Below, piece after piece: positions 1 through 7,827 of a stretch of DNA of 64,000 bases. Each line of letters begins with the position of its first letter. The first letter of the stretch is position 1. The DNA comes from Leptofilum sp965223285 (GTDB lineage: Bacteria > Chloroflexota > Anaerolineae > Promineifilales > Promineifilaceae). The notes under the pieces are model-generated. The model was not told where the DNA came from and searched no databases. It worked only from the letters and a program-made list of their open reading frames with translations. Location: assembly GCF_965223285.1 (NCBI RefSeq), contig NZ_OZ244997.1, forward strand, positions 5,270,001 through 5,334,000. Reading direction: 5' to 3'. Both the position numbers and the translations under genes were made by a program.

Positions 1-1079
1 GGCAATACACCCATGCCTTGGTAGAAGTTGGCGCGGTGCTGCTGGGTGGCTGCTGCGGCACCGACGAGGCACACATTGCCGCTATGCGCCAGGCGTTGGA
101 TCATCCTGCCCCATCATCCATCCCGCTGCCGGATGTGCAAATTGTGACCCAGGCAGAAAAGAAAACGGCCGTCCTCGATCCACCCACCCAGCTCGCAGAG
201 AATTTGCGAAACGGCCGTTACATAGTGACTGTAGAAATGAGTCCACCCAAAGGCGTTGCCATTCAGCGGCTTATTGAGGGGGCGCATATGCTCAAGGAAG
301 CCGGGGCCAACCTGCTCAATTTGGCAGATAGTCCCCTGGCGCGTATGCGGATGAGTGCCTGGGCTGCTGCCCATCTGGTGCAAAAGTCAGTGGGATTGGA
401 GGCGGTGCTGCACTTTCCCACGCGGGGGCGCAACTTGCTGCGCATTCAGGGGGATTTGCTGGCAGCATACGCGATGGGCATTCGCAACCTGTTTGTAACG
501 ATGGGCGATCCCACCAAAATTGGGGATTATCCCGAAGCGATGGACAGCTACGACATTGTGCCGACAGGGCTTATTCACCTTATTAAGCAGCAGTTCAACA
601 GCGGACTGGATAAGGCGGGCAACTCTATTGACCAGCCGACCAACTTCATGGTGGGCTGTGCGCTGAACCTGACGCCATCCGACCCGGAGCGAGAGATGAA
701 GCTGCTACGGCGCAAAATTCGCAACGGTGCCGATTTTGCCCTGACGCAGCCCGTGTTTGATCCGGTAGTGGCCAAGCAGTTTGTGAATTTGTATGAAGCC
801 AACTATGAGGAAAAAATGCTGCCCGTCATTGTGGGAATCAAGCCGCTGTACAACGGCCGTAATGCTGAATTTCTCCATTACGAAGTGCCTGGCATGTCTA
901 TTCCCGAAACAATGCGCCAGCGGATGGCGGAGGCCAAAAATCCGCAGCAGGAAGGGGTGGCCATTGCTCAGGAGATTTTGAGTGCGGTACGGCCGTTTAC
1001 GCAAGGTGTCTACCTCATGCCGGCGTTTGGCCGGTACGATTTGGTGGCTAGCGTAATGGATGTTTTGCAGAATAAGTAG
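1..1079 (+). CDS. metF: Bifunctional homocysteine S-methyltransferase / 5,10-methylenetetrahydrofolate reductase, 3' part
   Basis: The gene runs in from the left edge; the frame is open from base 3. The first visible residues include GGCCGT, the paired-cysteine zinc site that ends homocysteine S-methyltransferase (Pfam S-methyl_trans) domains. After a short linker, about residue 70 of the visible part begins a complete MTHFR TIM barrel (VEMSPPKG, then FVTMGDP and FALTQPVFDP). The order matches Bacillus YitJ-type fusions, which reduce methylene-THF to methyl-THF and methylate homocysteine to methionine. A TTG at base 18 is only an internal codon and no real start is visible. The stop TAG ends at 1079. 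The MTHFR domain is certain; the methyltransferase part rests on the short C-terminal motif. Confidence 0.88.
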   Translation, partial: QYTHALVEVGAVLLGGCCGTDEAHIAAMRQALDHPAPSSIPLPDVQIVTQAEKKTAVLDPPTQLAENLRNGRYIVTVEMSPPKGVAIQRLIEGAHMLKEAGANLLNLADSPLARMRMSAWAAAHLVQKSVGLEAVLHFPTRGRNLLRIQGDLLAAYAMGIRNLFVTMGDPTKIGDYPEAMDSYDIVPTGLIHLIKQQFNSGLDKAGNSIDQPTNFMVGCALNLTPSDPEREMKLLRRKIRNGADFALTQPVFDPVVAKQFVNLYEANYEEKMLPVIVGIKPLYNGRNAEFLHYEVPGMSIPETMRQRMAEAKNPQQEGVAIAQEILSAVRPFTQGVYLMPAFGRYDLVASVMDVLQNK

Positions 1080-1093
1080 AAATGTTTTGATTG

Positions 1094-1143
1094 GCAGCGA
1101 ATGAACGCGAATTTCTGCGAAAAAATTCGTGTCAATTCGTTGC
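1094..1143. repeat. Imperfect intergenic hairpin repeat
   Basis: Arms 1094-1113 and 1124-1143 are complementary at 16 of 20 positions around a 10-base loop. The arm text (GCGAATGAACGCGAATT against AATTCGTGTCAATTCG) is the style of short intergenic hairpin repeat that recurs in many environmental bacterial genomes. It lies between two convergent genes and has no T-run, so it is not a convincing terminator. Confidence 0.5.
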
Positions 1144-1150
1144 AACTGAT

Positions 1151-2341
1151 TTAGTAATCGGTGGGGGGCGAAACGGCCGTAAACGTCCATTCAATCGTTT
1201 CTCCGTTGACCGTAACGCTGGCGGTGTAGGTTTCGCCAACGGTTAGTGGACGAGCTGGGATGAGTACAATCGCATCTTGCTTATCCAAAATGTTGCGCCC
1301 CTGCTGCTGCTGGTATTGGTTGCTGTTGAAATAGTTGGTTTCATCTATCGCACAGTGGGTAATAAACGAGCCATCGCTGCTGGTGAGCGATGTTTGCGAA
1401 ACGCTGGGGGTCACATCCCCGCTGCCAATTTGCAGTACCAGCGGCGGCCCCACTGGCTTTTGCAGCCCAGAGCAGGAAGTGAGCGGGTTGGGAAATTCGG
1501 GCAAGGTGTAGCTGAGTACCCAAAGCTCGCCGCCGTCATGAGGGAAGGTTATAGGGTAGGTAAGCCCAGCAGGTAAATCACCTAAATCGCGATGGCTGGA
1601 AATATCCAGGGTTGCCGTCATTTTGAAGCTGTTGCTGGCATCGCGGAAGACGCCGAAGCCAGTTTGCGTGAGCCGTGGATTGAGCATCGGCACGGCATGG
1701 AACGGGGCGGTCATCCAGTAATCTATGGGCCACAAATCAGACGCGCCATCCCAGCTGCTGACGGCGATGTTGCCATTTTGCCCAGCTGCGTTTCCACTTT
1801 CTGAGTATCCAGCTTTGTTGGGGTTTTGGGCGTGAACGGTGCTGCTGTTGAGCATCATATATTGGCTATGGGCGGCAGCTCCGGCAGACCAGGCAAGATT
1901 TTCGGTCAGTTGGGGCAGGCCGGATTGAGTGCGGAACTGGTTATAGTAGCGCAGCCAGTCTGGGCCAGGCACGTTGGTAGGAGCGGCTGGTGCCGTGGCC
2001 GTTGGGGAAGGCAGCATCGTAGCGGTCGGAACAGGCGTTTGCGTGGGAGCCACTGTCGGGATCTGGGTAGGTTCTGAGGTGGCTGTGGGTACGATCATTT
2101 CCGTCGTGGTCGGTGCTGGTTCGTCTGTTGCTGTTGGCAGCATCGTTTCCGTTGGGGGCAGATTGGTGGCGGTGGCAGTTGGAAGCTGGGCAACTTCATC
2201 ATTGCCGCTGGTGAGGGTTACGGCCGTTTCTTCATTGTTGCCCCGTGACATCAACAACAAAACAATTAAAATCACGTTTAACAAACCTGAAAGAATGAAG
2301 CCAATACGGTACGGATTTGATGGATTGCTATTGCTTGACAT
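1151..2341 (-). CDS. Membrane-anchored CAP-domain (SCP/PR1-like) surface protein
   Basis: This is a 396-residue protein. Residues 13-31 form one hydrophobic segment (FILSGLLNVILIVLLLM), so the protein is exported and anchored. Residues 55-125 are a Pro/Thr-rich spacer. Residues 128-250 match the CAP superfamily: YNQFRTQSGLPQL, then AAHSQYMM and later APFHAVPMLNPRL supply the conserved histidines, with TGFGVF after them. The last 130 residues are a probable beta-rich domain. CAP proteins bind lipids, metals or glycans, or act as proteases; the role here cannot be set. The ATG at 2341 has a GGGA-type ribosome site close by. The gene is convergent with metF. Function beyond cell-surface localisation is inference. 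Confidence 0.8.
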   Translation of the reverse strand: MSSNSNPSNPYRIGFILSGLLNVILIVLLLMSRGNNEETAVTLTSGNDEVAQLPTATATNLPPTETMLPTATDEPAPTTTEMIVPTATSEPTQIPTVAPTQTPVPTATMLPSPTATAPAAPTNVPGPDWLRYYNQFRTQSGLPQLTENLAWSAGAAAHSQYMMLNSSTVHAQNPNKAGYSESGNAAGQNGNIAVSSWDGASDLWPIDYWMTAPFHAVPMLNPRLTQTGFGVFRDASNSFKMTATLDISSHRDLGDLPAGLTYPITFPHDGGELWVLSYTLPEFPNPLTSCSGLQKPVGPPLVLQIGSGDVTPSVSQTSLTSSDGSFITHCAIDETNYFNSNQYQQQQGRNILDKQDAIVLIPARPLTVGETYTASVTVNGETIEWTFTAVSPPTDY

Positions 2342-2462
2342 AAAAATATCCCGTGCTTCTTAAACTTTTGTTACAAACCAGCGACAATCTACTCTTTTCG
2401 GCCCGTAACAGTTTGTGCGTCGAGCCATAAATTATTCGTCTGAATCTTTAGAGTAAGCTAGA

Positions 2463-3071
2463 TCAACCTAACGAAACTCCTAACTTCTCTAAAGCCTGGG
2501 GTAAATCAATACCTGGCTGAAAATGAATTGCTGCCAGACCAACATTTTGGGCCGCCTCCACATTATGCAGAAAGTCATCAATAAATATTGCTTCTTCCGG
2601 CTTCCGGCCCAAGCGGGCCAAGGCTCGGTGGAAGATTTCCGAGCCAGGCTTCATTATCTTTTCTTCGCAGGAGATGATGATCTCATCAAAGACATTTGCG
2701 ATTTTGAATTGCTTGGTGAGTTCCGGGCGCAAGTTGCTGGCGTAATTACTAATAATCGCGGTTTGATACTGAGTTTTGAGCTGACGAATGAGCGCAACCA
2801 GTTCCCAGTCGAGTTTATCACCTGCCCAAAAGCCTTGGCGGAAAGCGGCCGTTTCTTCCAATGATAAATTCAAATGGGAGCCAATCCAACGCCACAGCTC
2901 TGGCTCCGTGATGTCCCCCCGCTGCGCACTTTGGCCCATTTCGCTGTTGAAAACCAATGCTTCGGCTCCGCCGGGTTCTAATCCCAGGCGTGCTTCCCAC
3001 TGCTGCCGGGGCGCACGATCTTCCGTACGGAGCAGCACGCCGCCTACATCAAAAATGATTGCCTGAATCAT
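2463..3071 (-). CDS. HAD-superfamily (subfamily IA) phosphatase
   Basis: The 202-residue length is typical of haloacid-dehalogenase-like hydrolases. Motif I is FDVGGVL at residues 7-13, with Asp as nucleophile. The usual second Asp is Gly here, as in the YihX/epoxide-hydrolase-N branch, where the position is also not Asp. Motif II is the Ser in AIISNYA, motif III the Lys in IMKPG, and motif IV is FIDDF. The helical cap follows motif I. Members hydrolyse sugar phosphates or similar small phosphate esters; the substrate cannot be read from the sequence. The gene stands alone between a CAP protein and the aminotransferase, whose terminator separates them. Confidence 0.85.
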   Translation of the reverse strand: MIQAIIFDVGGVLLRTEDRAPRQQWEARLGLEPGGAEALVFNSEMGQSAQRGDITEPELWRWIGSHLNLSLEETAAFRQGFWAGDKLDWELVALIRQLKTQYQTAIISNYASNLRPELTKQFKIANVFDEIIISCEEKIMKPGSEIFHRALARLGRKPEEAIFIDDFLHNVEAAQNVGLAAIHFQPGIDLPQALEKLGVSLG

Positions 3072-3164
3072 TCAATTTCCTTTGTGATTTGCTGAGCTGT
3101 TGTTATCGTTGTTACTGCGAGGAAACGTAGCATAGTTCGCATATACCTGTCAATAGGTAAACAT

Positions 3165-3201
3165 AAAAAAAGCGAGAAGTTTGTAATTACAAACTTCTCG
3201 C
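3165..3201 (-). terminator. Rho-independent terminator of the serine-type gene pair
   Basis: A perfect 14-bp stem (3172-3185 with 3188-3201) with a two-base loop is followed, in the minus-strand reading direction, by a run of seven T. It lies just past the stop of the aminotransferase at 3228. Confidence 0.9.
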
Positions 3202-3227
3202 CGATTAACGGATTTTTTGTGGCTGAC

Positions 3228-4334
3228 TTATTGTGCCAAAAAGTCGTCTACGTTGCTGAACAGTTCTTCCATGTCTGCGGGAACCATATCCCCCATGTGG
3301 GCAATACGGAAGGTTACGTTTTTCAGGCGGCTGCCGTAGCCATTGGACAAAATCATGCCGCGTTCGCGCAGGAATTTGTTGAGGGCAGGTACGTCGATAC
3401 CCAAATTATTGCTGACGCAAGTGACGGTGGGGGAACGGTACCCTTCAGGAGCCAGCAGCTCAAAGCCGTGATTCGTGGCCCATTTGATGGTCATGTCGCG
3501 CATGGCCATGTGGCGGGCAAAGCGGGCTTCCATGCCTTCGGCCATCATATCATCAAGCTGCCGATCCAGGGCGAATAGCAAAGAGACGGCAGGGGTGGCT
3601 GGCGTTTGGTTTTTGGCCATATACTTGTCGAGCGTGATGAAGTCGAAGTAGTAACCACGGTTTTTGACCGTTTTGGCTTTTTCCATAGCGCGTTCGGAGA
3701 CGGCACAAAATGCCAGGCCTGCAGGTAGGGCAAACGCTTTTTGGCTGGAGGTGAGGGCAATATCCAAATCCCAGCCGTCAAAATCGAGCGGTGCGCCAGA
3801 AAGTCCGCTCACGGTATCTACCATGATGATAATGTCGTCGCCACCGGGGGCGTTGCGGATTACTTGGGCAATCTCTTTAATGGGATTTTCTACCCCGGCA
3901 CTGGTCTCGTTGTGGACGACGGTAACGGCATTGAAGCCACCGTTGGCCAGCCGCTCGGCCACCATTTCTGGCAGGATGGGCTGGCCCCATGCCACTTCCA
4001 GAACCTCATTGTCTTTGCCGTTGGCTTCTGTCACCTCGCGCCAGCGGTCGCTGAACGCTCCGTTAACGCAGTTTAGCACCTTTTGGTCGGCACAGTTGCG
4101 CACGGCACCTTCCCAAAAACCTGTGCCGGACGAGGCACTGATGAGAACGCGCCGATTGGTGAAGAATACTTTTTGCAGCTTGGGCTGAATACGGCCGATT
4201 AAATCAACACATTCTGGCATCCGGTGCCCAACCATCCATTCGGTTTGGGCGTCTAAAATTTCGGGTCGAACTTCAGTCGGCCCCGGTATGTACAGTTTGA
4301 TATGCTTCTTGGAATTTCTGTTTGAGTCGCTCAT
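3228..4334 (-). CDS. Class V PLP-dependent aminotransferase (serine-pyruvate/phosphoserine type)
   Basis: This 368-residue enzyme belongs to the alanine-glyoxylate/serine-pyruvate aminotransferase family. The PGPTEV motif opens the fold, SASSGTGFWEGA binds the PLP phosphate, VDTVSGL carries the ring-stacking Asp region, and the Schiff-base lysine is in TSSQKAFALPAG. It lies downstream of a phosphoserine-phosphatase-like gene and the two overlap by 62 bases, so co-translation is likely. Together they suggest serine synthesis, with this enzyme as the phosphoserine transaminase, or serine/glyoxylate exchange; specificity is inferred from context. ATG at 4334 is chosen; a TTG four codons upstream sits nearer an AGGAG and is possible. 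The gene ends in a strong terminator. Confidence 0.85.
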   Translation of the reverse strand: MSDSNRNSKKHIKLYIPGPTEVRPEILDAQTEWMVGHRMPECVDLIGRIQPKLQKVFFTNRRVLISASSGTGFWEGAVRNCADQKVLNCVNGAFSDRWREVTEANGKDNEVLEVAWGQPILPEMVAERLANGGFNAVTVVHNETSAGVENPIKEIAQVIRNAPGGDDIIIMVDTVSGLSGAPLDFDGWDLDIALTSSQKAFALPAGLAFCAVSERAMEKAKTVKNRGYYFDFITLDKYMAKNQTPATPAVSLLFALDRQLDDMMAEGMEARFARHMAMRDMTIKWATNHGFELLAPEGYRSPTVTCVSNNLGIDVPALNKFLRERGMILSNGYGSRLKNVTFRIAHMGDMVPADMEELFSNVDDFLAQ

Positions 4335-5127
4335 GATTAAAATCAAATGCTCCTGTATTTGTTAGGGTAAATGCTTTGTTAAATACGGCTTCGTGGGGCG
4401 TATCTTTCACTTGCCGAATGGCGGCAGGGCCAGCGGCGAGTAGCAGCAATGGTGCCAGGCTGGGTGTGTGTAAAAAGACAGGCGATTCAGCTTTGACGCG
4501 CTCGCGTTGGACAACACCACCAAAGCCAACAAACAGGTCTACGGTGTGGCTGGCTAGCAGATCGCTGGTACCGTCGCCAATGAGGAGGGAACGGCCGTTT
4601 TGCGTTCCCAACAGTTCTTTAACAATCTGCGCCTTGCCGTCGCTGACGGTGAGGGCACCCTCTTCGTAATCAATGTACCGTTTGCGTATCGGCTTTTGGA
4701 AGTCCGTTTCAGCATACCACCAGTCGCCTGATAGATGATCGTAATCGACATTGACAGCGCGGATATTTTGCTTGGGTACGCCTAAAAAGAAGCCAAATTC
4801 CTCTACTGGTTCCGCCAACCCGCCGCTAATTATGTAAACCTGATGCCCCAAAAACTGTAGAGCTGCAATGACGGCTTGGGCATCGGGGACGATATTGCGC
4901 TTGTAAACAGTGCGGATTTGCCGGATTTGCTCATGAGTGGGGCGGACGGCTTGCAGGCGTTTGGCGTACACATCTTCCAAATCCAGCTTGCCATCCATCG
5001 CCGCGTTGGTAAGCACTTCGACACGCCATTTTTTACCAGCGGTCTCGGCCAATACATCGATTCCTTCTACGGTGGAGAGGGTGGAGTCGCAGTCGAAGAA
5101 GACGTGTTTGTAGGGTGGCCAGCGCAT
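4273..5127 (-). CDS. serB: Phosphoserine phosphatase-like HAD hydrolase
   Basis: The 284-residue product has the phosphoserine phosphatase layout. Motif I is FFDCDSTLS, with the nucleophile and acid/base Asp pair, followed by EGIDVLAE as in SerB. The helical cap follows, then IISGG (motif II), and LLIGDGTSDLLA (motif IV) coordinates magnesium. A C-terminal extension of about 60 residues beyond the core has no clear match. A TTG 12 codons upstream is in frame, but ATG at 5127 fits the family start. The gene overlaps the following aminotransferase by 62 bases, supporting a two-gene serine operon. The substrate could also be another small phosphoester. Confidence 0.8.
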   Translation of the reverse strand: MRWPPYKHVFFDCDSTLSTVEGIDVLAETAGKKWRVEVLTNAAMDGKLDLEDVYAKRLQAVRPTHEQIRQIRTVYKRNIVPDAQAVIAALQFLGHQVYIISGGLAEPVEEFGFFLGVPKQNIRAVNVDYDHLSGDWWYAETDFQKPIRKRYIDYEEGALTVSDGKAQIVKELLGTQNGRSLLIGDGTSDLLASHTVDLFVGFGGVVQRERVKAESPVFLHTPSLAPLLLLAAGPAAIRQVKDTPHEAVFNKAFTLTNTGAFDFNHERLKQKFQEAYQTVHTGAD

Positions 5128-5520
5128 ATGTGGGGATTGTACTCTATGCGTGTGGGTTGGCAACTGATTTTTTTTGGGGGGGGGAAACGGCCGTTACCAT
5201 TTGCGCAAAATGTCCAAATTCAGTTAGGAAGAGGCATGGTGAGGACGTCATCCATAGCACAAAATGAAGAACAGCCCGCAGCTTCCGTAAGGAACGGCCG
5301 CTTTTTATACTAAATATGAACACCAGGTGACACTCAGCCTACCGAGATTGACGATGGGGGAATATCTCTTTACACTAACGGCCGTTCGCCATCAACAAAG
5401 TGGTTGAACCACCCTGGCAGAACGACTACTTTCTTCATCAAAAAATACCTCATTATGATTAGAAACTCTGCACTTCATGAGATTCGCACCATTCATATCA
5501 AATTTCAAACTTGAGACAAA
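5128..5520. other. Divergent intergenic region with a possible 22-codon gene remnant
   Basis: This spacer separates the minus-strand phosphatase from the plus-strand AraC gene. It holds two ACGGCCGT sites (near 5188 and 5378) and one ACGGCCGC. A 22-codon minus-strand frame at 5370-5438 starts MKKVVVLPGW, which resembles the N-terminus of small alpha/beta hydrolases, and then stops; it may be a decayed gene start. No clear promoter or terminator was seen. Confidence 0.4.
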
Positions 5521-6399
5521 ATGCACCCAGGCGATATTCCTCTCCACGATTTTCCATATCGGCATGAACTTGATCCACCTATTATGATCAAGCGATTAAA
5601 TCCAGACGAGCCGTGGATGAAACCCGCTCCCGATCGCCACACATTTTACGCACTGTTTTGGATTATTGAAGGGGAGGGATTTCATCACATTGATTACACT
5701 GGATACGCAATCCGCCCCCAAACTTTGTATCTGATGCGACCGGGGCAAAGCCACTTTTTTGAAGTAGATAAGCGGCCACAAGGAATATCAATTTTCTTCC
5801 TTGAAGAGTTTCTCTATCTCAACAAACAGTTTAAGCCAACAGAGCTTTTTTACTTAATTGATCGCTGCCCGACCCTTTATTTACGTCCGGCGCAGGCCAG
5901 GGCTCTTCAGCAAATCATTGAACAGCTTCTCAGTGAATATGAAAATGAAAGATTTGGCTATTTGGATGCTCTGCAGCATCTAACGCAGCTTCTGCTCATT
6001 TATGTGCGTCGTTTTTATAATCAGCCCAACACCGATTTCATTGAACCAACGGCTACGACCTATCTTTCATCCCAGTTCCAGCGGCTGGTTGACCAACATT
6101 TTCTAACAACGCATCATTTACGAAGTTATTCTGACATGCTTGGCGTCACGCCGGGCTATCTTAGCGAGCAAATCAAAATGACAACTGGTGTACCGGGTTC
6201 CCATGTCATCAGGCGGCGAATTATCATTGAAGCCAAACGCTTATTAGCGCATTCAGAGTTGACTGTTTCGGAGATTTGCACCCATGTTGGATTTAAAGAC
6301 AGCTCCTATTTTGCTCGCTTTTTTCGCCGAGAATCCGGTCAGTCCCCCCTTGATTTTCGGCGCAGTTACCGCGAAAAGTACCGAAACATCCTTGGTTAA
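5521..6399 (+). CDS. AraC-family transcriptional regulator
   Basis: This is a 292-residue regulator. Residues 1-160 form a cupin-like sensor domain, with typical AraC ligand-domain text such as LYLMRPGQSHFF. Residues 190-290 carry the two helix-turn-helix motifs: LGVTPGYLSEQIKMTTG, then the hallmark VGFKDSSYFARFFRRESGQSP. AraC proteins act as ligand-responsive activators or repressors. The gene sits 80 bases upstream of a DoxX gene on the same strand and may control it. The ligand cannot be predicted. Confidence 0.9.
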   Translation: MHPGDIPLHDFPYRHELDPPIMIKRLNPDEPWMKPAPDRHTFYALFWIIEGEGFHHIDYTGYAIRPQTLYLMRPGQSHFFEVDKRPQGISIFFLEEFLYLNKQFKPTELFYLIDRCPTLYLRPAQARALQQIIEQLLSEYENERFGYLDALQHLTQLLLIYVRRFYNQPNTDFIEPTATTYLSSQFQRLVDQHFLTTHHLRSYSDMLGVTPGYLSEQIKMTTGVPGSHVIRRRIIIEAKRLLAHSELTVSEICTHVGFKDSSYFARFFRRESGQSPLDFRRSYREKYRNILG

Positions 6400-6479
6400 T
6401 CCCTTCCAATTTACGCGCTCCATATTACGATCATACTCGTTATATTGATTCAGGTATTTTTGACGAGGAGAGTAGGAAT

Positions 6480-6902
6480 ATGGATTTTAAAGCGTTACTG
6501 AAGCCTGCGCCGGATAAAGCTGACCTAGCGATGACGATTATCCGGGTGATTGTTGGATTGGTCTTTTTAGTACATGGTTGGCAAAAGGTGTTTACCTTTG
6601 GATTTGAGGGTGTGGGCGGCTTTTTTGGCAGTTTAGGCATTCCTGCCGCGGGATTTTTTGCTGTTGTTGTTTCATTGGTCGAATTACTCGGTGGTCTGGC
6701 TTTGATTTTGGGTTTGGCAACGCGACTTGTCGGTTTGATGTTGGCAGTGGATATGCTTGTGGCCTTATTTGTTGTGCATTTACCCAATGGTTTCTTTGTT
6801 AGCGAAAATGGGTATGAATTGGTTTTGCTTTTGGGGGCAGCAGCCTTGGCCTTTGCAATTACAGGGGCAAGTAAATTGTCGCTTGATAGTCGGATAGGGT
6901 GA
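6480..6902 (+). CDS. DoxX-family membrane protein
   Basis: This 140-residue protein has four predicted membrane helices. The N-terminal VGLVFLVHGWQKVF stretch is characteristic of DoxX/DoxD proteins. Later helices include VVVSLVELLGGLALILGLA and LLLGAAALAFAITG. DoxX members are linked to redox and thiol stress or to quinone and sulfur chemistry; the precise role is unsettled. A strong GAGGAGAG ribosome site lies 7 bases before the ATG. The AraC gene upstream is a likely regulator, and a bidirectional terminator follows. Confidence 0.85.
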   Translation: MDFKALLKPAPDKADLAMTIIRVIVGLVFLVHGWQKVFTFGFEGVGGFFGSLGIPAAGFFAVVVSLVELLGGLALILGLATRLVGLMLAVDMLVALFVVHLPNGFFVSENGYELVLLLGAAALAFAITGASKLSLDSRIG

Positions 6903-6925
6903 TTTTTCTTTAATTTTCAAACAAT

Positions 6926-6971
6926 AAAAAGAGCTGTTGGTGTCTTGGCTTCGACACTGACAGCTCTTTTT
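6926..6971. terminator. Bidirectional terminator between doxX and the phosphatase gene
   Basis: A stem of AAAAAGAGCTGT and GTGTC pairs with GACAC and ACAGCTCTTTTT around an eight-base loop and a two-base internal mismatch. It gives a T-run in both directions, serving the plus-strand DoxX gene and the minus-strand gene ending at 7004. Confidence 0.85.
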
Positions 6972-7003
6972 GCATTTGATGAAAAGCTACTGGGTGCTCA
7001 AAA

Positions 7004-7813
7004 TTATTCAAGTTTAAGAGAAAGACGGCCGTTGCTCATCACACACGTGATCCCATTTACATCCCAAATAATAGGTTCGCCGTTAACGCCAGTGACGGCC
7101 CCGCCACTTTCTTGTACCAGCAGCATAGCGGCGGCTATGTCCCAGGGACGCAGGCGCAAGTTGAAGTAGAAATCGATCCGCCCGGCGGCGACCCAGGCCA
7201 TAGCCAAAGCGGCCGTTCCAATCGTGCGCACCGTGTATGATTCTTCAGCGAACTGGTTGAGAATTTGCAAAGCGTCTGTGCGCGTTTGGGAGGCACTGCT
7301 CCAATCTAGCGCAAAGACGGCGCGAGATAGGTCATTCACAAGGCTCACTTGCAATGTTTGTGGCGGCATGTTGCCAACTTGCAGGGTGGCTCCCCCACCT
7401 CGCGCAGCACTGAACAGTTCGTCTCGCATCGGGTCGTAAATGGCAGCCGCTACAGGTTCGTAACCATCATCTGTTGGCTGACAGGCTGCGATTGAGACGC
7501 AAAATTCCGGCATCTGGCGACTGTAGTTGGTCGTGCCGTCAATAGGATCGATGATCCAGATGATGGGGCCAGTTGTAGGTAAGTTGCCGTCTTCTTCTTC
7601 TGTTAGAAAGCCGTGGTTGGGGAACCGAGCCTGGATTGCATCGGTAATCTGTGCTTGGGTGGCAACATCTGCGTCTGTTACCAGGTCTCGGAACCCTTTG
7701 TAGCTAATCTTCCGTGGTTTGGACCACATTTTACGGGCGAGTTTTCCGGCGGAAACGGCCGTGTTACAAGCAGCTTCATGCAAAAGGTGCGACTCGTCTG
7801 TAGAAATTATCAT
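7004..7813 (-). CDS. Inositol monophosphatase-family phosphatase
   Basis: This 269-residue enzyme is of the lithium-sensitive inositol monophosphatase fold. Motif LVTDADVATQ, then FLTEEE and IDPIDGTTNY, supply the metal ligands. The C-terminal RPWDIAAAMLLVQESGG is the second metal motif. Members dephosphorylate inositol-1-phosphate, histidinol phosphate, PAP or sugar bisphosphates. It is the last gene of the phosphonate-type importer operon. A TTG at 7831 overlaps the phnE stop by four bases (TTGA) and could be the coupled start; ATG at 7813 is given here. Coupling with the importer suggests it processes an imported phosphorylated compound, which is an inference. Confidence 0.85.
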   Translation of the reverse strand: MIISTDESHLLHEAACNTAVSAGKLARKMWSKPRKISYKGFRDLVTDADVATQAQITDAIQARFPNHGFLTEEEDGNLPTTGPIIWIIDPIDGTTNYSRQMPEFCVSIAACQPTDDGYEPVAAAIYDPMRDELFSAARGGGATLQVGNMPPQTLQVSLVNDLSRAVFALDWSSASQTRTDALQILNQFAEESYTVRTIGTAALAMAWVAAGRIDFYFNLRLRPWDIAAAMLLVQESGGAVTGVNGEPIIWDVNGITCVMSNGRLSLKLE

Positions 7814-7827
7814 GCTGTGGCCCAAAC

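Noticed and set aside
18..60. TTG at base 18 as start of the methyltransferase/MTHFR gene
   Set aside because: The frame is open from base 3 and the residues there belong to the C-terminus of the methyltransferase domain, so the start lies outside the window.
1974..2363. Val/Gly-rich plus-strand frame opposite the CAP protein
   Set aside because: It is the antisense of the Pro/Thr spacer and lacks any domain or ribosome site.
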